A stretch of DNA of 64,000 nucleotides from Artocarpus heterophyllus (GCA_025403435.1 CM046341.1:21723460-21787459); one strand, 5' to 3'. Shown: positions 35,852 to 48,878, numbered from the stretch's first letter. The notes: generated by a model from the sequence alone, not told the origin. Made by a program: numbers and translations.

Positions 35852-37877
35852 TGTTAGACATGTATTCCCTAAGGAGTAAAAATGTAATAAGTTTTTGGAG
35901 ACATTTTTATCAATAAAGAATTTATTCGTTATTTACCAAATCTTGTCCTCTTTACATTCATATTTGTTGAATGTATATTAAGCAAACAATAGTCTGAGAC
36001 TATCGGTCTAAACCTTAAGAAATGGGCATATGATGGATGGATTATGCGAAAGACACGATTCTTAAGGTGATGGTCTGAATCATACGATCCGCAATCGAGG
36101 GAATAAAGTTGGGCACTTTATTCATGCAAAGATTGTTATGTTGTCTATATCCCTTTAGGGAGATGGTTTGTCTTAACCATCGGAGGTGGACTCCGTGAAT
36201 AGAAACATTGGCACGTTGTCATAGGTGATGATGTGTTGGATCAGGACATAAAGTGAATTGATTTGGATTAATAATTCTGTCTCGGCAAATCGATTCACTT
36301 TAGACAATCATTTGTGTTGTATCTTAATCTTGAGATGAATAGTAGACCCATTGTCTTGACTTGTGTCTTTTGATGTACCAAAGGGTGACACCCACATCTT
36401 AATAGTGGTATGCATGTCGGTATGTTGGAGGCATGACTCTTGATGGCGTAGACTTGTTATTCATAGATATAGAATCCATAGCTCCTTTTTAGGAGTAATG
36501 ATATCCTCTTATATGCGTTATCCTATAATTGGAAAACTAGAGCGCTCAACCATTTGGATACATAGGTGTAACCGAATGGAATACTGTCTTTGGATGGTAA
36601 GTTTTCTAATGGTGAGATAATGGAACGTAAGATAAAAATAATCGAGAAGGTAAGACAGAACTTATCCTTAAGCTGATTATGGACTATCATGTAGGAATAC
36701 GATACACTATGATATGTTATGGAGACTTAGCTATATGAGCTTCATAATTCTATATAGTTCGAGAGTGCAACTCAAAGCTTTTAGTAGAGTAGCGTTGGAG
36801 TTGATGATTATGAAATGTATATCTGGGATATTGGGTTTCATAATTATCGCAAGCTTAAACTTTGTAGGTCCATTTGGTCTCCTTTGCTAGCTCACAACAC
36901 CCTGTAACTACACGACGTGTTTTTCTAGTAATTGGTGACTTATGTCAGATTTATCAGATTGGTTAAAATTTAGAAGAATTAAATAATTCATGTCTGTTTA
37001 TCGGTTGAATTAATTTTGAAATAAATTAATTCAAGATAAACTTGTTGAATTATTAGGATCGGATAATTCTTGTTTGTTTATCGGTTGATTTAATTTTGGA
37101 TAAATTAGATCTAGATAAACTTGTAGAATTATTGAGAATTGATTTATTTTCTTAGAGATTATCTAGATAAAGTTGTTTTGATCAAATAACTTCTCTATTA
37201 GGTTATTTGAATTAAAACTGAGACTTTATCTTATAGGATCTCGATTGAAAAATAAAAGATTGTGAAATTTTTTATTCGACAGTTCGGCCTGCGATGGACG
37301 TGTTCGGCTGGCCGATGGGACCTATTCGGCCTGCCGATCAGGTGGTTCGGCTTGCCAATCAGCGAAGGATAAGGTCACGTGTTTCCACGTGGATCTTATC
37401 AGATATTGATCCAAATTTGATTCTGATCCGAGTTTTGAGACTTAATCTGATAAGGACTAACCCTAGGACCAACCTCTATAAATAGGGAGTGATTCTTACA
37501 GGTTACTTAGATCAATTGAGAGATTAAGAGTGATACTATGCTAAGTGAGAATCAAAAAAACTCCCTGAGAGCTTTTGTTCACAAATCACGAACACTTGCT
37601 TTGGGTTCTCTCGATTGGTTGGAAGGAGAGTCACCGGTAGAAGAGCTGCACGTGTGAGCCCACACTCACTTTGGTCGTGGATAGAGAATAACAAAGAAGA
37701 CCAGTTGGTTGAGGCTCTTCTAGAACGTTATTTCTCTTCACAGATTGCGGAGGTTCTTTGGTACACAAAGGTTAGTAAGATTTGGTTAATTTATACATAT
37801 AGCTTGTCAAACTTGTGTTTTGGAAATTACTCTGTTATAAAATTTTTAAAATTCTATTGTGCACTCTTTTTCCAACA
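35852..37877 (+). repeat. 3' LTR of Copia C (2,026 bp)
   Basis: Starts TGTTAGACATG and ends TTTTTCCAACA. It is a full-length partner of 28204-30222 with scattered substitutions, mainly transitions, and short indels. The TATA box TATAAATA is at 37477-37484. Confidence 0.95.
37283..37360 (+). repeat. Dyad-motif array, 3' LTR of Copia C (4 units)
   Basis: Units start at 37284, 37304, 37326 and 37347, spacings 20, 22 and 21 bp. The third unit is a perfect TCGGCCTGCCGA; the matching unit of the 5' LTR reads CCTACCAA, so each LTR has decayed at different sites. Confidence 0.85.
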
Positions 37878-37984
37878 CAGGGTGCCACACGCCGTTGTGA
37901 CTATCCTGACTGAGAAGGGACCTCCCTTGCTTGGCTAAACTTGACGAACATGAGATCGGACTGAGTTTCACTTCTAGGAAAGTC

Positions 37985-38300
37985 GTCCCCAAGGAACATT
38001 CAACTCAAAAAAAATTGACATTCCATTTTCGAGAATGTTTGTCCCCGAGGAACATTCAACTTGGAAGAATGAATTCAACATTTCATTCTCGAGAACTGTT
38101 TAACTTGGAAAAATTACGGCATGCGCTTCATTTCCAAGAAGCTTTTAACTTGGAGAAGATAAAATTATTATTTCTCCCTCGAGAAGCATCCAAATTAAAT
38201 GGAATAAACATTTCATATCCAAGAAACATTAACTTGGAAAATAAAACTATAAAATTATGTTTCTGAAGAGCGATAAACTTGGAATGAGAGAAAATTTCAT
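37985..38300 (+). repeat. Degenerate tandem repeat, period about 44 bp, in the Tat 3' region
   Basis: AACTTGGA recurs at 38058, 38102, 38147, 38231 and 38276, steps of 44, 45, 84 (two units) and 45. Accompanying blocks CTCGAGAA or TCCAAGAA alternate with it. An earlier unit begins with AACATTCAACT near 37995. Tandem repeats between pol and the 3' LTR are a known habit of Tat elements. Confidence 0.8.
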
Positions 38301-38349
38301 TGAAAAGAAAATTAATTAAATTGTCTCGGAGGTACAAATAACCGGGCAC

Positions 38350-40817
38350 CTTCTAAGCCTGGATGGAGAATTACAGAAACCAGAATTAAGCCTAGGCCCT
38401 GTCCCCGACATTGCCGCCTTCACCGTTCTCGCTGTCACCATCGCTGTCCACATCCACCACGACCTCCTAGTTGGAATGCTTAGCCTCCTCGTCTGCGTCA
38501 GGCTCAATAATGATGCTTCAGTCGAAGTCGGCCGCCTCAGGATGCCTTTCTAGAATATGGTCTCACACGTCGGTCATCCGAAGGTAATAGTTATCTTCGT
38601 ACTCTGTGGAGGCCTTGAACTCCTCCATTGCTTGGTGAGCCTGCCAGGCAATTCCTCCCTCAAATAGTGGTTGTGCTCCTTTTAGGCGGCCTGAAGAGTA
38701 GCTCAAGCGTGGCCGGTGTCAAACCTTGCCCTGTGCACAACTTCCCAGGCAAGTCTTGCTTGCTCCTTGGCTTGGTCAAGGTCAGCCTTTGCCTTGTCGA
38801 GCTCGGTAACCTTCAGTTCTAGGGCCTTTTCCACCTCAGCCTTCTCCTGGGTGGCCTTTTCAGCTCTTAGATTTTCAAAGTTGAATTTGCATGAGCTGAC
38901 AATATTGGCCATTTCCAGTAGTGCGCAGGCTTGAAGAAATGTGGTTAGAGCATAGAAAATTAAAGGGAACAAGTTAAAAGGTGCTCAGGATGTTGACTCG
39001 TCGTACCTTGGTGGAGGAGCAATAGGCGGCTCAAAACAAGCTCTTACTCCCAAAGACTATCAAAAAATGACTCCCCAACCATTGCCTCTGTAACCAACTC
39101 AATCATTAGGAGGCAGGTAGCTCGTCGCCTCCTTCGCAGCTCCATCATTGGTGGTTACACAGTGGTCTTGGTGGTTGGCAATTGGTCTTGGCTCGACGAT
39201 GCCCCGGTCCTAGTTGGTAGCAATGGTGGGGCAACTAGTTACTTTGGCCTCGATGTTTTCTTCCTTTTCACCCTGAACACGCCCTTGCCCTTTGAAAGGC
39301 GAAGATTTTCCATCATCTTTTGTCGCTCCTCTCTTGACGCCTGCTGAGAAGACAAGTCTACAAGAAGATAAATATCAATTAGAAGAAACTCAGAGGAAAA
39401 AAAAAAAAAGAAAGAAAAAAAGAAAAAGAAAAAAAGAAAAGAAGAAAAGAAAAAATAACTTAAAGCTTGCCACCGATCCAGAGCTGGCACAACGGATAAA
39501 GGAGCCTAATCATGCCATCGAGGTCCTCATCTATTACGGGTGGCCCTAGATTGGGGAAGCCACTCGATGAGTCCTTGAAACTAGATGATAATAGCTCCCT
39601 CATCGGCCACCTAGATTGACTGGTGCTCGGCCCTAGGACGTCCATAGCACTCGGCCTTGTGATTGTGACCAACCCGGCTGACCAGGCAGGTTGGGTGTTT
39701 GTGCGAGGGTTTATTTAACTGGACCCTTTAAACCAGCCATAGTGTTGGAGGTTGGTCTTCCAAAGTAGGAACGACTGCTGCCTAGATGACTCAGGCTTAT
39801 TTTATAGCTCATCCATGCTCCAACGACCTCCTTTAGTGCCTATGGTTTCTTTGACCAAATGTACCCTTGCTTGAACTTGGTTAGGATCTCTTGGTCCTCG
39901 GGCATTGGCTCACCAGCTCGGGCCTAATAATTCCCCCCGATGAAGAACCACTCAAACTTCCATAGCTTTTTTGAGTCAGGGTTGCTCAGGATGAAGTCTT
40001 TCTTGAAGGTGGTGAAATAATACCACCCAGACTGCTCTGAAAGCCTCTTCATTTTGTACACTTGCTTAAATGCTTCCTATGGCATCTCTGTAGCCTAATA
40101 GTACCTCCATAGTATGTACATCTTAACCATGCATCGATAGCTGTTTGGGTTCAGTTGAGCGAGGCAAACATTGAGGCTGTTCAATGCTCGGTGGAGAAAT
40201 GGGTGGAAAGGTAGACAAAGCTCGGCCCTAAAGAACTCTGCATACAACGCGATGTGGCTGATGGGTGGGTTCAACAGCGAGTTAGCTTCCCCGGGCATGA
40301 CAAGCTCCACATCCTCTAGAATACAGTACTATGGACGAAGTGCATCCAGCCGAGCCTGCGTCATGGCACACATGTAACCAGCGACGAAGATCTATTAAGG
40401 TCGAGAGCTTCTGTAGGCAATGATGCCACAAAACCTTATAACAACTCTCTTTGTAGCGTCCTCATCTTCCTTGGCAGTTGCCTCCTCGAGTTCTACCTCC
40501 TTGGCTGGCTCATCATCGTAGGAGACATCCACGGTCACTTAACCTACGACAAGAGCGAAAGCCCCAGCACTTCGGCCTAAAGTGCTTGGCACATTAGGAG
40601 CTGCCACCAAGCTGTTGTGTTCTTGGGCTGTAACCCAAGATGTGCCAGCAGCGGCAACCTTAATGTAAGGATCCTCACCCCTACATGGCTTGACTAGGCG
40701 TCTCCCTTCGATCAGATCCAAAAACTCTTGTTTGGGCACCATCTCGGCGCTAAGACTCAGTATTTTAGCCAGCCGGGCCGCTCCATCATGACCAGGGGAT
40801 ACCCCCTCAATGTCCAT
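38350..40817 (-). pseudogene. Antisense ORF of the Tat element (gypsy-type PF04195-like, coiled coil)
   Basis: On the minus strand, opposite to pol, several open pieces belong to one decayed protein. 40539-40817 begins MDIEGVSPGHDGAARLAKIL. 40095-40310 contains ALYAEFFRAELCLPFHPFLH and LNSLNVCLAQLNPNSYR, resembling the 'putative gypsy type transposon' domain (PF04195). 38703-38972 is a heptad-rich coiled coil (EKAEVEKALELKVTELDKAK). Such antisense ORFs are found in Retand-like Tat elements; their role is unknown. Stops and frameshifts interrupt it, and an A-rich run at 39398-39457 lies inside. The family assignment is by eye and moderate. Confidence 0.65.
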
Positions 40818-41275
40818 GTCCTTAGTTGTCGATCTATTGTATCCGTACTGCTATCCTACCAGGATACATCCATGTTCTAGGAATCACTAAGGTTACTCAT
40901 CTATAAATTTCGTTATCAGGAAATTACCTACTTGGGTTAGTTGAAGCTCAGGATGAAGTCTAAGTCCTCGGGGCATTAACTCTAGCATGGTAGTTAAAAC
41001 TTGAAAGACAAAATGTCAGTCGTGCTCACACACTAACTTACAGAAAACACATCACTATTTATAGGCGCCTCAAACACAAAACTTGGGCACAGAATATGAA
41101 AAGGCACAATAATTACGCTCGTCAGGGGGACAGCCAATTTCATGTTGACATGTGTCCCTCCAAGCTTCATCGTGTGACCTTTCATCTCCCGTCCTCCCGG
41201 GACACCGCTTGGGCACCAATCTAAGCCAACCTCACCCTCTCGGTGTAGTCCACTTAGTAGAGCACCAACCAGGTG

Positions 41276-41289
41276 AACTGGGGGGCTAT
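41276..41289 (+). other. Polypurine tract of the Tat element
   Basis: AACTGGGGGGCTAT directly precedes the LTR start TGTTGG. A purine-rich G run at this place is expected for the plus-strand primer. Confidence 0.75.
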
Positions 41290-41891
41290 TGTTGGAGGTA
41301 AGCTTGATGCCTCCTGCCGTAGATCCTGTTCCTAGTGGTCGACAAATAAGCTCGACAGAACTTGTTGGAAGTGCAATCTTGAACCCTCTTAAGCTCGACT
41401 CGTCTATCCGAGGTGCTCTTCAGGGCCCTCTAGACCGTGACCTTAACAATCACCTCCTCGGGTTAGACATTTGCTCGGGTCAGATTTTAATAAACTGTAA
41501 GCAAGCTACCACTCGTCACAAGGAGCCAACAAGTGGCTATCTTCCCACTAATCCACCGATGGGGACTATGACACTTGTCTCCTGCCATTTGACAGGTCTT
41601 GACGTGACACACGGATTATGGGCAAAATCCACCTAATATTTTATCCAAGTGGCAACCTATAAAACCCAACTAACCAACTAGCTCCCGTTTTCTGCTGAGT
41701 AGCACTTTCCTCGAGCGTCGGAGAGCCCTTATCGGGCACCCTACCGATGTCCCCCTTTAACTTTCGAAGCGTCCCTTCTCTTGTTGGAGGTATTTTCGAG
41801 GAGGTAGAGATGAGCAGGGGAGAGCCGTCTGACCACCGTGCGCAGCCGCACATGGTGTTGATTCGTCGCCACTCACCAGTAAGCATTAACA
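41290..41891 (+). repeat. 3' LTR of the Tat element (about 602 bp)
   Basis: Begins TGTTGGAGGTAAGC after the polypurine tract and probably ends CATTAACA at 41891, where composition changes abruptly to AT-rich DNA. A TATA box, TATAAAA, is at 41658-41664. The right edge is inferred because no second LTR copy is present. Confidence 0.65.
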
Positions 41892-42540
41892 ATGAATGAT
41901 ATAACAATATTATATATAATTTAACATTAAAATTAATATGAATATTAATATTATAGTATTAAATTCTTATTCTTGTTGTTAATATTATTATTATCATTAT
42001 TATAAATTTATTATTATTATATATTAATATAATATATATTTATATATAACTTATAATAATTAAATTATAATTATTTAACAATATATTACTATTAATATTG
42101 TATATAATATATAATATATTGTTATGAATATAAATAATAATAAAAATATAATTATTAATAATAGATTGTTATTTATATTAATATTATTGTTATATTATTA
42201 TTTTTAATGTTATTGTTATTCTTAATATCGAATTATTATTCTATATCAATAATAATAATTTGATAATAATAATATAATAATATAATAATATAATATAGTA
42301 TTATTAATTAATAATAATATGTTAATTTTAAAATATTATAGATAATATATAATATTTAATATGTGGATATGATATAAATAATAATAATATAATTTTTAAT
42401 AAACATATAATTCTTAATCATATATGATTATTTTAGATTAATATTAATATTAAACAATAATATTAAATTATGATAATATTATAAATATTTAATATTTTTT
42501 ATATTATATTATATTATTTATCTTCATCATCATCATGGAA
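41892..42540. repeat. AT-rich low-complexity block
   Basis: Almost only A and T for about 640 bases, made of irregular ATT, AAT and ATATT units, ending with a (CAT)n run at 42523-42535. No coding potential. 42541-42705 is ordinary AT-rich spacer. Confidence 0.85.
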
Positions 42541-42705
42541 AAAATGTGAGATCCTCATAGTCATGAGATTTTTAGAAATAATATGACCATGTTAGGTGAG
42601 ATTTAGATTATCTCAAATAGGGTAAAATGAATCCTATTAGATTGAGTTTTAAGAATCCAAAAATCATAGTTTTTGCACCAAACGTGCGAATTTGCACATT
42701 CCCAC

Positions 42706-45198
42706 TGTTAGGATTACTGTATACCAAACACCACTATATGTTTATTACCTATATGGATTTTGATTCTAATAAATATCTAAAGCATTTGATTAATTAAATA
42801 TTTTCTTGTTAAAACAAGCACGGTAATTTTTATAAATTAATATCTAAAAGAAATAATATAGTACGAGACATTTCATAAAAACATTAAATTAAGTACACCA
42901 AATATGATAAATAAAACCATTGTCATTATGAAAATAACTATCACAATTATTAGGTAGAAAAGATAAATAAATCAACATTAAAATATTTTAGTAGAATTAT
43001 GTTTACGTTAAAACCAACAGAATCTTATTTTATCAAATAAAGCAACAATATACCTACCCTAGCAGTAGTGTAATAAAAGATAATTTATAAAATTAAGCAG
43101 GGTTTATTTTTGTAATAAGCCTACATATGGCATTATTGTAGTAAAGAACTGTTCATAAAAATGATATTTTCAATACTATTATGCAAAAGCATTCATTGCA
43201 TAAAGAAAACATGATTGAATTTATATAAAAATTGGCAACACAACAATATTGATTTAAAATATCTGGAAATAAAAATATTATTTCTACTAAAATATAAGCA
43301 TTATCACAATATTATAGAATCAATATCAACACCAAATAATTATACATATAAGATTATCTCTAGCCTTACCACACTACTCTAACCTACCTTGTGCACTATT
43401 TCCATAAGTTCTAAAGACAAAATATGGAAATCTTTTACAAGATAAGTTTATTATGCTCTTGGGGTGTCTATTGAGGAAGAGCTGCTTGATACCTTTTATC
43501 TATAGAGGAGAAATGGACAAGTGTAGAAGGCAATTTCAAATTGGAACAGTTGAATTATGTAGATCACGAATAAGGAGAATCATTTATGTGATAGACCTAA
43601 TAGTGGTCGCATAACAGACTAGACCTAAAGTTGAACTAATTTAATAATAGTTCTATTTAACTTGAATCAATTCCTGTTGATAATCATTTATATGTCATCT
43701 TAATCTTGAAGTGGATTCATAACTCCATATTTATAGCTTGTATCTTTTGATATGCCAAATGCAGGAGTTCCAATTATCGAAGAATCTATTGTCGGTGTGT
43801 TAGAGATGCAACCTATAGTCGATAAGAGCATAATCTACAAACACAGATATCCATAGCTGTCTAACAAAGAGTCAATGCTATTCTTTCAAAGGCATTATTT
43901 AGGTATTAGAAATATAACAAGGCCTCAATCATCTAGATACATATGGTAACCATATGATATTCCTTTTGTATTGTGTTATAAAAAGAATGAATTTTCTAAT
44001 GGTGAAATAATAGAACTTTGAGATTAAATAGTCAAAAGGTAAAACAAAATTAAGTCCTTCATTCAATTATAGATAACATATAGGGATTCACATAATATGA
44101 GAGGTCATGGACAATACTTATAATATATGAGTCCAACAATACGGTATATTATCAAGAGTGCAACTTCGGGTCTATAGTAGAGTGACACTAAATTAATACA
44201 TAAACAAATAATTAATCAGGAATTAATTTATCTATTATTATTGGAGCTTGATAATATATGCTTATCAGGGCCGAATGTTAGCTCACAAATTCCTTTATTT
44301 CAAATCGCCAAATATATAATACCACGGGTAAAGCAAAAATATATGTGAATAGCACCATTGGGCCTAATAGGCCACGTAGGCCGTAGTTAAGGATTCGACT
44401 ACTAGTGGGAGCAAGCCTACTAAGGAAAGACGCAAACATTTGCATTGTTCCGTTGAATTAATTATGTAATTAATTTTGAAAAATAATTATCCAAATTAGT
44501 AATTGAGATTTTAGATAATTAATTTTTTAAATTTTTATTTGAATAATTAATTTAAATCTTAGTTGAATTTGAATTATGGATAATGGATAATTATTCACAA
44601 TTATTTAAATTTAATTATTATTTTAAATAATAGAATTCTAATTTAAATAGAATTGTTTGAATTAGAGTTATCATTGATGATACAGATAATCATAGATTCC
44701 TACATTATAATTGGTTGTATTTTTTGAGATAAGACTCCAAAGGTTGGCACCAACTATTGAGGGAGGAGAAAGAAAAAATTCTCTTATTATCTTGATAGGC
44801 TTGTGACTCCTCCTATTCATTCTATAAATAAAGACCTAAGGTCTTCATTTGTTCTTAGACTGTTATAGTGTTATTTTTAGAGAGTAGAGCTTTGATCACT
44901 CCCTTAGTGTTTATAGTTTCTCTAACACATAATCCAGTTAGTAGAAGTGTAACTATGGTGGAGATTTGCTAAGTTGTGCCCACACACACAACAATCTGAT
45001 GGAAAAGAATAATATTGAAGATCTAACGGTAAAGATTCGTTCTTGAAGAATTGTTCAGTCAAAAGTATTGCTTCTAGTCTCCAACTTGTACATTAAATTC
45101 AATTTAATTTATTGTTTATAACATCATGAGTTAGTTTTCTAGGTGTTTAATAAAAACTTTTAAAATTCCACTACGTTACCAAACCGATTTTTCCAACA
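42706..45198 (+). repeat. Solo LTR, Copia type (2,493 bp)
   Basis: Runs from TGTTAGGATT to TTTTTCCAACA with no pol sequence on either side. Flanks CCCAC (42701-42705) and CCCCT (45199-45203) agree only in part. Internal blocks resemble those of LTRs A and C: TATCCATAGCTGTC (43848), TCTATAGTAGAGTGACACT (44171), TTGGAGCTTGATA (44241), TTAGCTCACAAA (44278). A TATA box, TATAAATA, is at 44823-44830. It probably arose by recombination between the two LTRs of a full element. Confidence 0.82.
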
Positions 45199-45361
45199 CC
45201 CCTTTCTTTCTTTCCTTTTTCTTTTTTCCTCGTTGTTGCTTTATCATATCCTTTTCTTTTATTTTTCTTTTTTCCTTTCTATAATTTTTTTTCTTTCCTA
45301 TGCCCTTATATGTATATTAAGATGTATCTAATAGATTGTATTATGTCATTTTATTTTTAGT

Positions 45362-45781
45362 TGTATTTACATATGATGCAACGAGCAAAGCCTTGCTTGT
45401 GAAGTGCAGCAGCCGACTGCCCAAGCCCACTTACAGTTGACCGCCTTGCCCAGCGTGTGATCTAGAAGTTACACGATTTTGAGCCATATTTGAATTTTGA
45501 ACTTTTTTTTAATCTGATTTGTTTCCCATTTATCTGACAAACTTGAAATACGACATTTAGGATATTTTAGGAGTATTTTCTATTTTCATGTTATTTATTT
45601 TATGCATTGAGGATACTATAAATAGGAGACATTAGTTTGTTATTTTTTAATTTTCCAGTTATTAATAAAATCCAGAGAAGTTTTTCTTAATTTGTGCGTG
45701 TTTTTCTATATTCATTCAAATCAACGATTAGCATTCCACGTGAATCAATAGAACACAAGTTTTTTTTATGCTTCTGCTACA
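45362..45781 (+). repeat. 5' LTR of Gypsy D (left edge approximate)
   Basis: The right edge, GCTACA at 45776-45781, is set by the primer site five bases later. The left edge is a guess at TGTATTTACATATG. A TATA box (CTATAAATAGGAG) is near 45630. The 3' LTR is not in the window. Confidence 0.55.
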
Positions 45782-45785
45782 TCGG

Positions 45786-45799
45786 TTGGTATTAGAGCC
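45786..45799 (+). other. Primer-binding site of Gypsy D
   Basis: TTGGTATTAGAGCC matches the initiator-tRNA-Met site TGGTATCAGAGCC with one change, C to T. Confidence 0.85.
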
Positions 45800-46164
45800 T
45801 TTGCCATGATCTGCCACCATGCCGCCCCATCATCGTGTGGAAGCCCAACAACCCACCGTGTAACCGCCCCCTTTACGGACGTTATAGATGTCGTTACATA
45901 CATTCCTTACATACTTTTAATTTAGGATAAACCATTTGAACAAAACTTAATTATATTGAAAAACATAAAACTTAAGTGGAAACATAATTAAGAGATCATA
46001 TCTAGGATCCATGCCTGCATTTCTTTTTTATAACAACATCCAAAATCTTAATCCAGCCTCGAACTAAATATTTACTTATTCATAAACATCCTTTAAATAG
46101 TTTACCAAAACCTTTAGAATTTGAAACAATCTTTTCAAAACGACCATAGAAAACTTACTTACAG

Positions 46165-46293
46165 TTCGGCAGGCCATCCAAAGCTCTGCAAAAATAAGAT
46201 TTTCAGAGTTGATGAGATCGGTAGGCCGGTGCAGAGTAGTCGGCAGGCCGACCCATCCATCGGTAGTCTGAACAATAATGTTCTGCAGGCCGA
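46165..46293 (+). repeat. Dyad-motif array, left end of E 3' LTR
   Basis: Units of the GGCAGGCCGA orientation: TTCGGCAGGCCATC, ATCGGTAGGCCGGT, GTCGGCAGGCCGAC, ATCGGTAGTCTGAA and TTCTGCAGGCCGAC. Spacing is looser here than in the other arrays. Confidence 0.8.
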
Positions 46294-48750
46294 CCCGTTA
46301 TAAAACCATCTTTTCAAATCAAAACTCCACAATTTAAATGTGGAAGACGAAATACTAAAAAAAAGATAAAATAATAAAAGATAGTTCATGGATTCTTTAA
46401 AACTTATCAAATAAACGTGTCCAAATAATAAACATAATTTTAAATCATAAAATCAAAACTTCCTTCTTGGCATTCTTTCGATTACAATTCATCTTGCTTA
46501 GGTCACACGCCTTTCCACGCCCTCCGCCTAGTCCATCACCTTCTTACCCTTATCTGCAACATGATATAAACTGAATAAGCTAAAGCTTAGTAAGTACATT
46601 ATTATCTCACAACTTAAGACATTTTATGAACATCAACATCATCATACATCATAATAGTGCACTAGGCACATTTGCATAGGAACATATCTTTCATTACTTT
46701 GACCATATTAAAACTTAATTCATTTTATCTTAAGGGCCCAAGTGTTGCACCATAATCATCATCGTAGGCGCGCCGTCATGAGAGGAAAATAGTAGCTAAT
46801 CCTAAACCAAACATGACATCATAACATATCATAATATTGGTGTGCAACACTTATTTAGGTAATACATATATATACATATTTAAACTTTCATGCTTTGAAA
46901 TACGTCATTGTCATACATGAATAACATTTGAACATAAAAATCTTTCATAAGAAACCTTTAAATGAAATCATCATAGATATCATCATGAACATAATTTTAA
47001 ACCTTATAAAACATATCATGTTGCAGGTGAGAATGTACTTACTTTTTAAGCTAGCTTACTTAACCTTAATTTTTTGTTGGTGACAATGTCGCGGTCTCGA
47101 TGTGCTCACTTCAAAATGTGTTCATGTCATTCATTCATAAAAAATAAACAATTAACATATATATTTTCAAGAAACCGTGAAATCATCAACAATTCATAAC
47201 CTCTTCCAATAACATATTTCATCACATATCCGTTCCTCTCTTGAAAACATCAATTTCATAAAACATTTCATCAATGTTAAAACATTAAATAAAACTATCA
47301 ACACAACATGCATCACTGACCTCCATGAATTAAAAACTTAACAACTCAACATTTGCACATAATTTGAGCACCACATTTGACAGGGACAAAGTTAATGCAT
47401 AAACATATTACCATGATTTTTCATTTATCATAAAAATTTCATTTGGCAATTTAAACTGAGTCACATAACTCACACTTCCAAAACTGCCAGCAATAACAAT
47501 TTAGTGAACACCTCTAAACTCAAGTCCATTTATTACATTTCCATATCATATAAAAATCTACGAAAATTAACACATATAATAGACATATAAAACTTTAACA
47601 TATCCAAAAATTACCATTAAATTAATTCCATACATTCCAAAACGTGTGTTTGAACTCAATGACAAAATAATCATAATCAATTCATGTAGTGAGTTATAAG
47701 CAATCATCATATTCCCATAATTAAAATAAAAATATGATGACCTTAAAATTCATAAGACAACTTATTGACATAAAGTTACAGAACCACTAAAATATTTCAT
47801 CATGAAATAAAATCATTTAGTCACACAAATCATCGCAAAACAAGGAGTTTAACAATTTACCGATTAAATAGTCTATAAACCTAGCTTCAATAAAAATTCC
47901 ATATTACATTAAATTTGTTTCATTTGATCATGAGACTTTTCAATTCATACATTAACATATACATAAACATATTTACCCAATTTCGTGCCAAATAACATTC
48001 ATTTGTGCTATGAACAAAACTCATATTTTTGTGCAACATATTCAATCAGCATCAATTTACTGTGAGTGGCAGAGAGAAGAAAATTCATATCTTAAAATAG
48101 AAATATCTAAATAATGTGAAACTTAGAGATACATTAAATAACACATATACGAACATCATACCAAAATTTTAGAACAAAATAAAATTCCTAGATAAGATTA
48201 TGGCAGTCGAATTAAGTAGGAGAGACGCATTTTAGAAAAACCAAAAAATTCTTACCTTAACAAATTTCTTCTCAAAACTCCTTCAATTCAACCAAAAAAA
48301 TTATCAATTTTTCTTACAAATAATAGCAGGGAAAATTTGAGTGGGAATGAAGAAGAAAACATGAAGGGAAGAGAGAGTTCGTGAGATAAATCGTGAGAGA
48401 GAAAGAGAGCAAAAATTATCATGAAAAGAAAAATGAGAGTAACGTACAAGGAAGGCTTGTCTATACCGTTATTATCAGAAATTTCTGATTAAAAGTTGGC
48501 TTAATTGGCATGGAGAAAGGAGAGGATTGGGGAAAGTCAAATCAATTTGCATATCTTACCATATTTCACTACTTCAAAATGGGAAACCATATCAATTAAA
48601 TCCAATCAATTAAAAAGTCAAAGGTTTTATTTCCTTAAATGAGGAAATCAATCCTAAAATATGCCAATCAATTAATAATCATTATCCAATCACATCCAAT
48701 CATCATCGTCACAATTTTAGGAGATTTCTGCTAACTGCTCGTCAACTGTC

Positions 48751-48878
48751 ATCGCCCTACCGATATCTCACTTCGGCCTGCCAATTCCACTAAGTTTGGC
48801 CTACCAATGGTTTCCATCGGCCTGTCGATTGTTGAGGGACAATCCGGCCTGCCGAACTTGAAGGTTTGGCCTGTCGAT
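48751..48878 (+). repeat. Dyad-motif array, right end of E 3' LTR
   Basis: Six units in the GGCCTGCCGA orientation start at 48752, 48773, 48796, 48817, 48844 and 48866, spacings 21, 23, 21, 27 and 22 bp. Several carry CpG to TpG or CpA changes. Confidence 0.85.

Larger units (their letters stand above)
28204..37877 (+). mobile_element. Complete Copia retrotransposon C (9,674 bp)
   Basis: Two LTRs of 2,019 and 2,026 bp flank gag-pol. The target duplication CAGGG is perfect at 28199-28203 and 37878-37882. A tRNA-Met primer site and a polypurine tract are in the expected places. In the first 270 bases the LTRs differ at about one site in twenty, so the insertion is not recent. Both LTRs and the leader carry arrays of the dyad motif TCGGCCTGCCGA. 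The polyprotein has many premature stops. The element lies in the post-pol region of the Tat Gypsy element. Confidence 0.96.
26700..41891 (+). mobile_element. Ty3/Gypsy element of Tat type, 5'-truncated, split by Copia C
   Basis: The element resumes after Copia C at 37878 (or 37883, discounting the target duplication). It starts abruptly in the integrase zinc-finger region, so LTR, gag, protease, RT and RNase H are missing on the left. The integrase C-terminus ends with GHPWNAEHLKKFF, a Tat (Retand/Ogre/Grande) signature. Between pol and the 3' LTR lie a tandem repeat, an antisense ORF with coiled coil, and a polypurine tract. Non-coding 3' regions of this length are typical of Tat elements. 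The 3' LTR is at 41290-41891. Confidence 0.85.

Noticed and set aside
45199..45361. Pyrimidine tract resembling 26262-26345 (shared GTTGCTTTATC), as a possible common repeat
   Set aside because: Similarity is confined to T/C-rich low complexity and one 11-mer; not enough to call homology.
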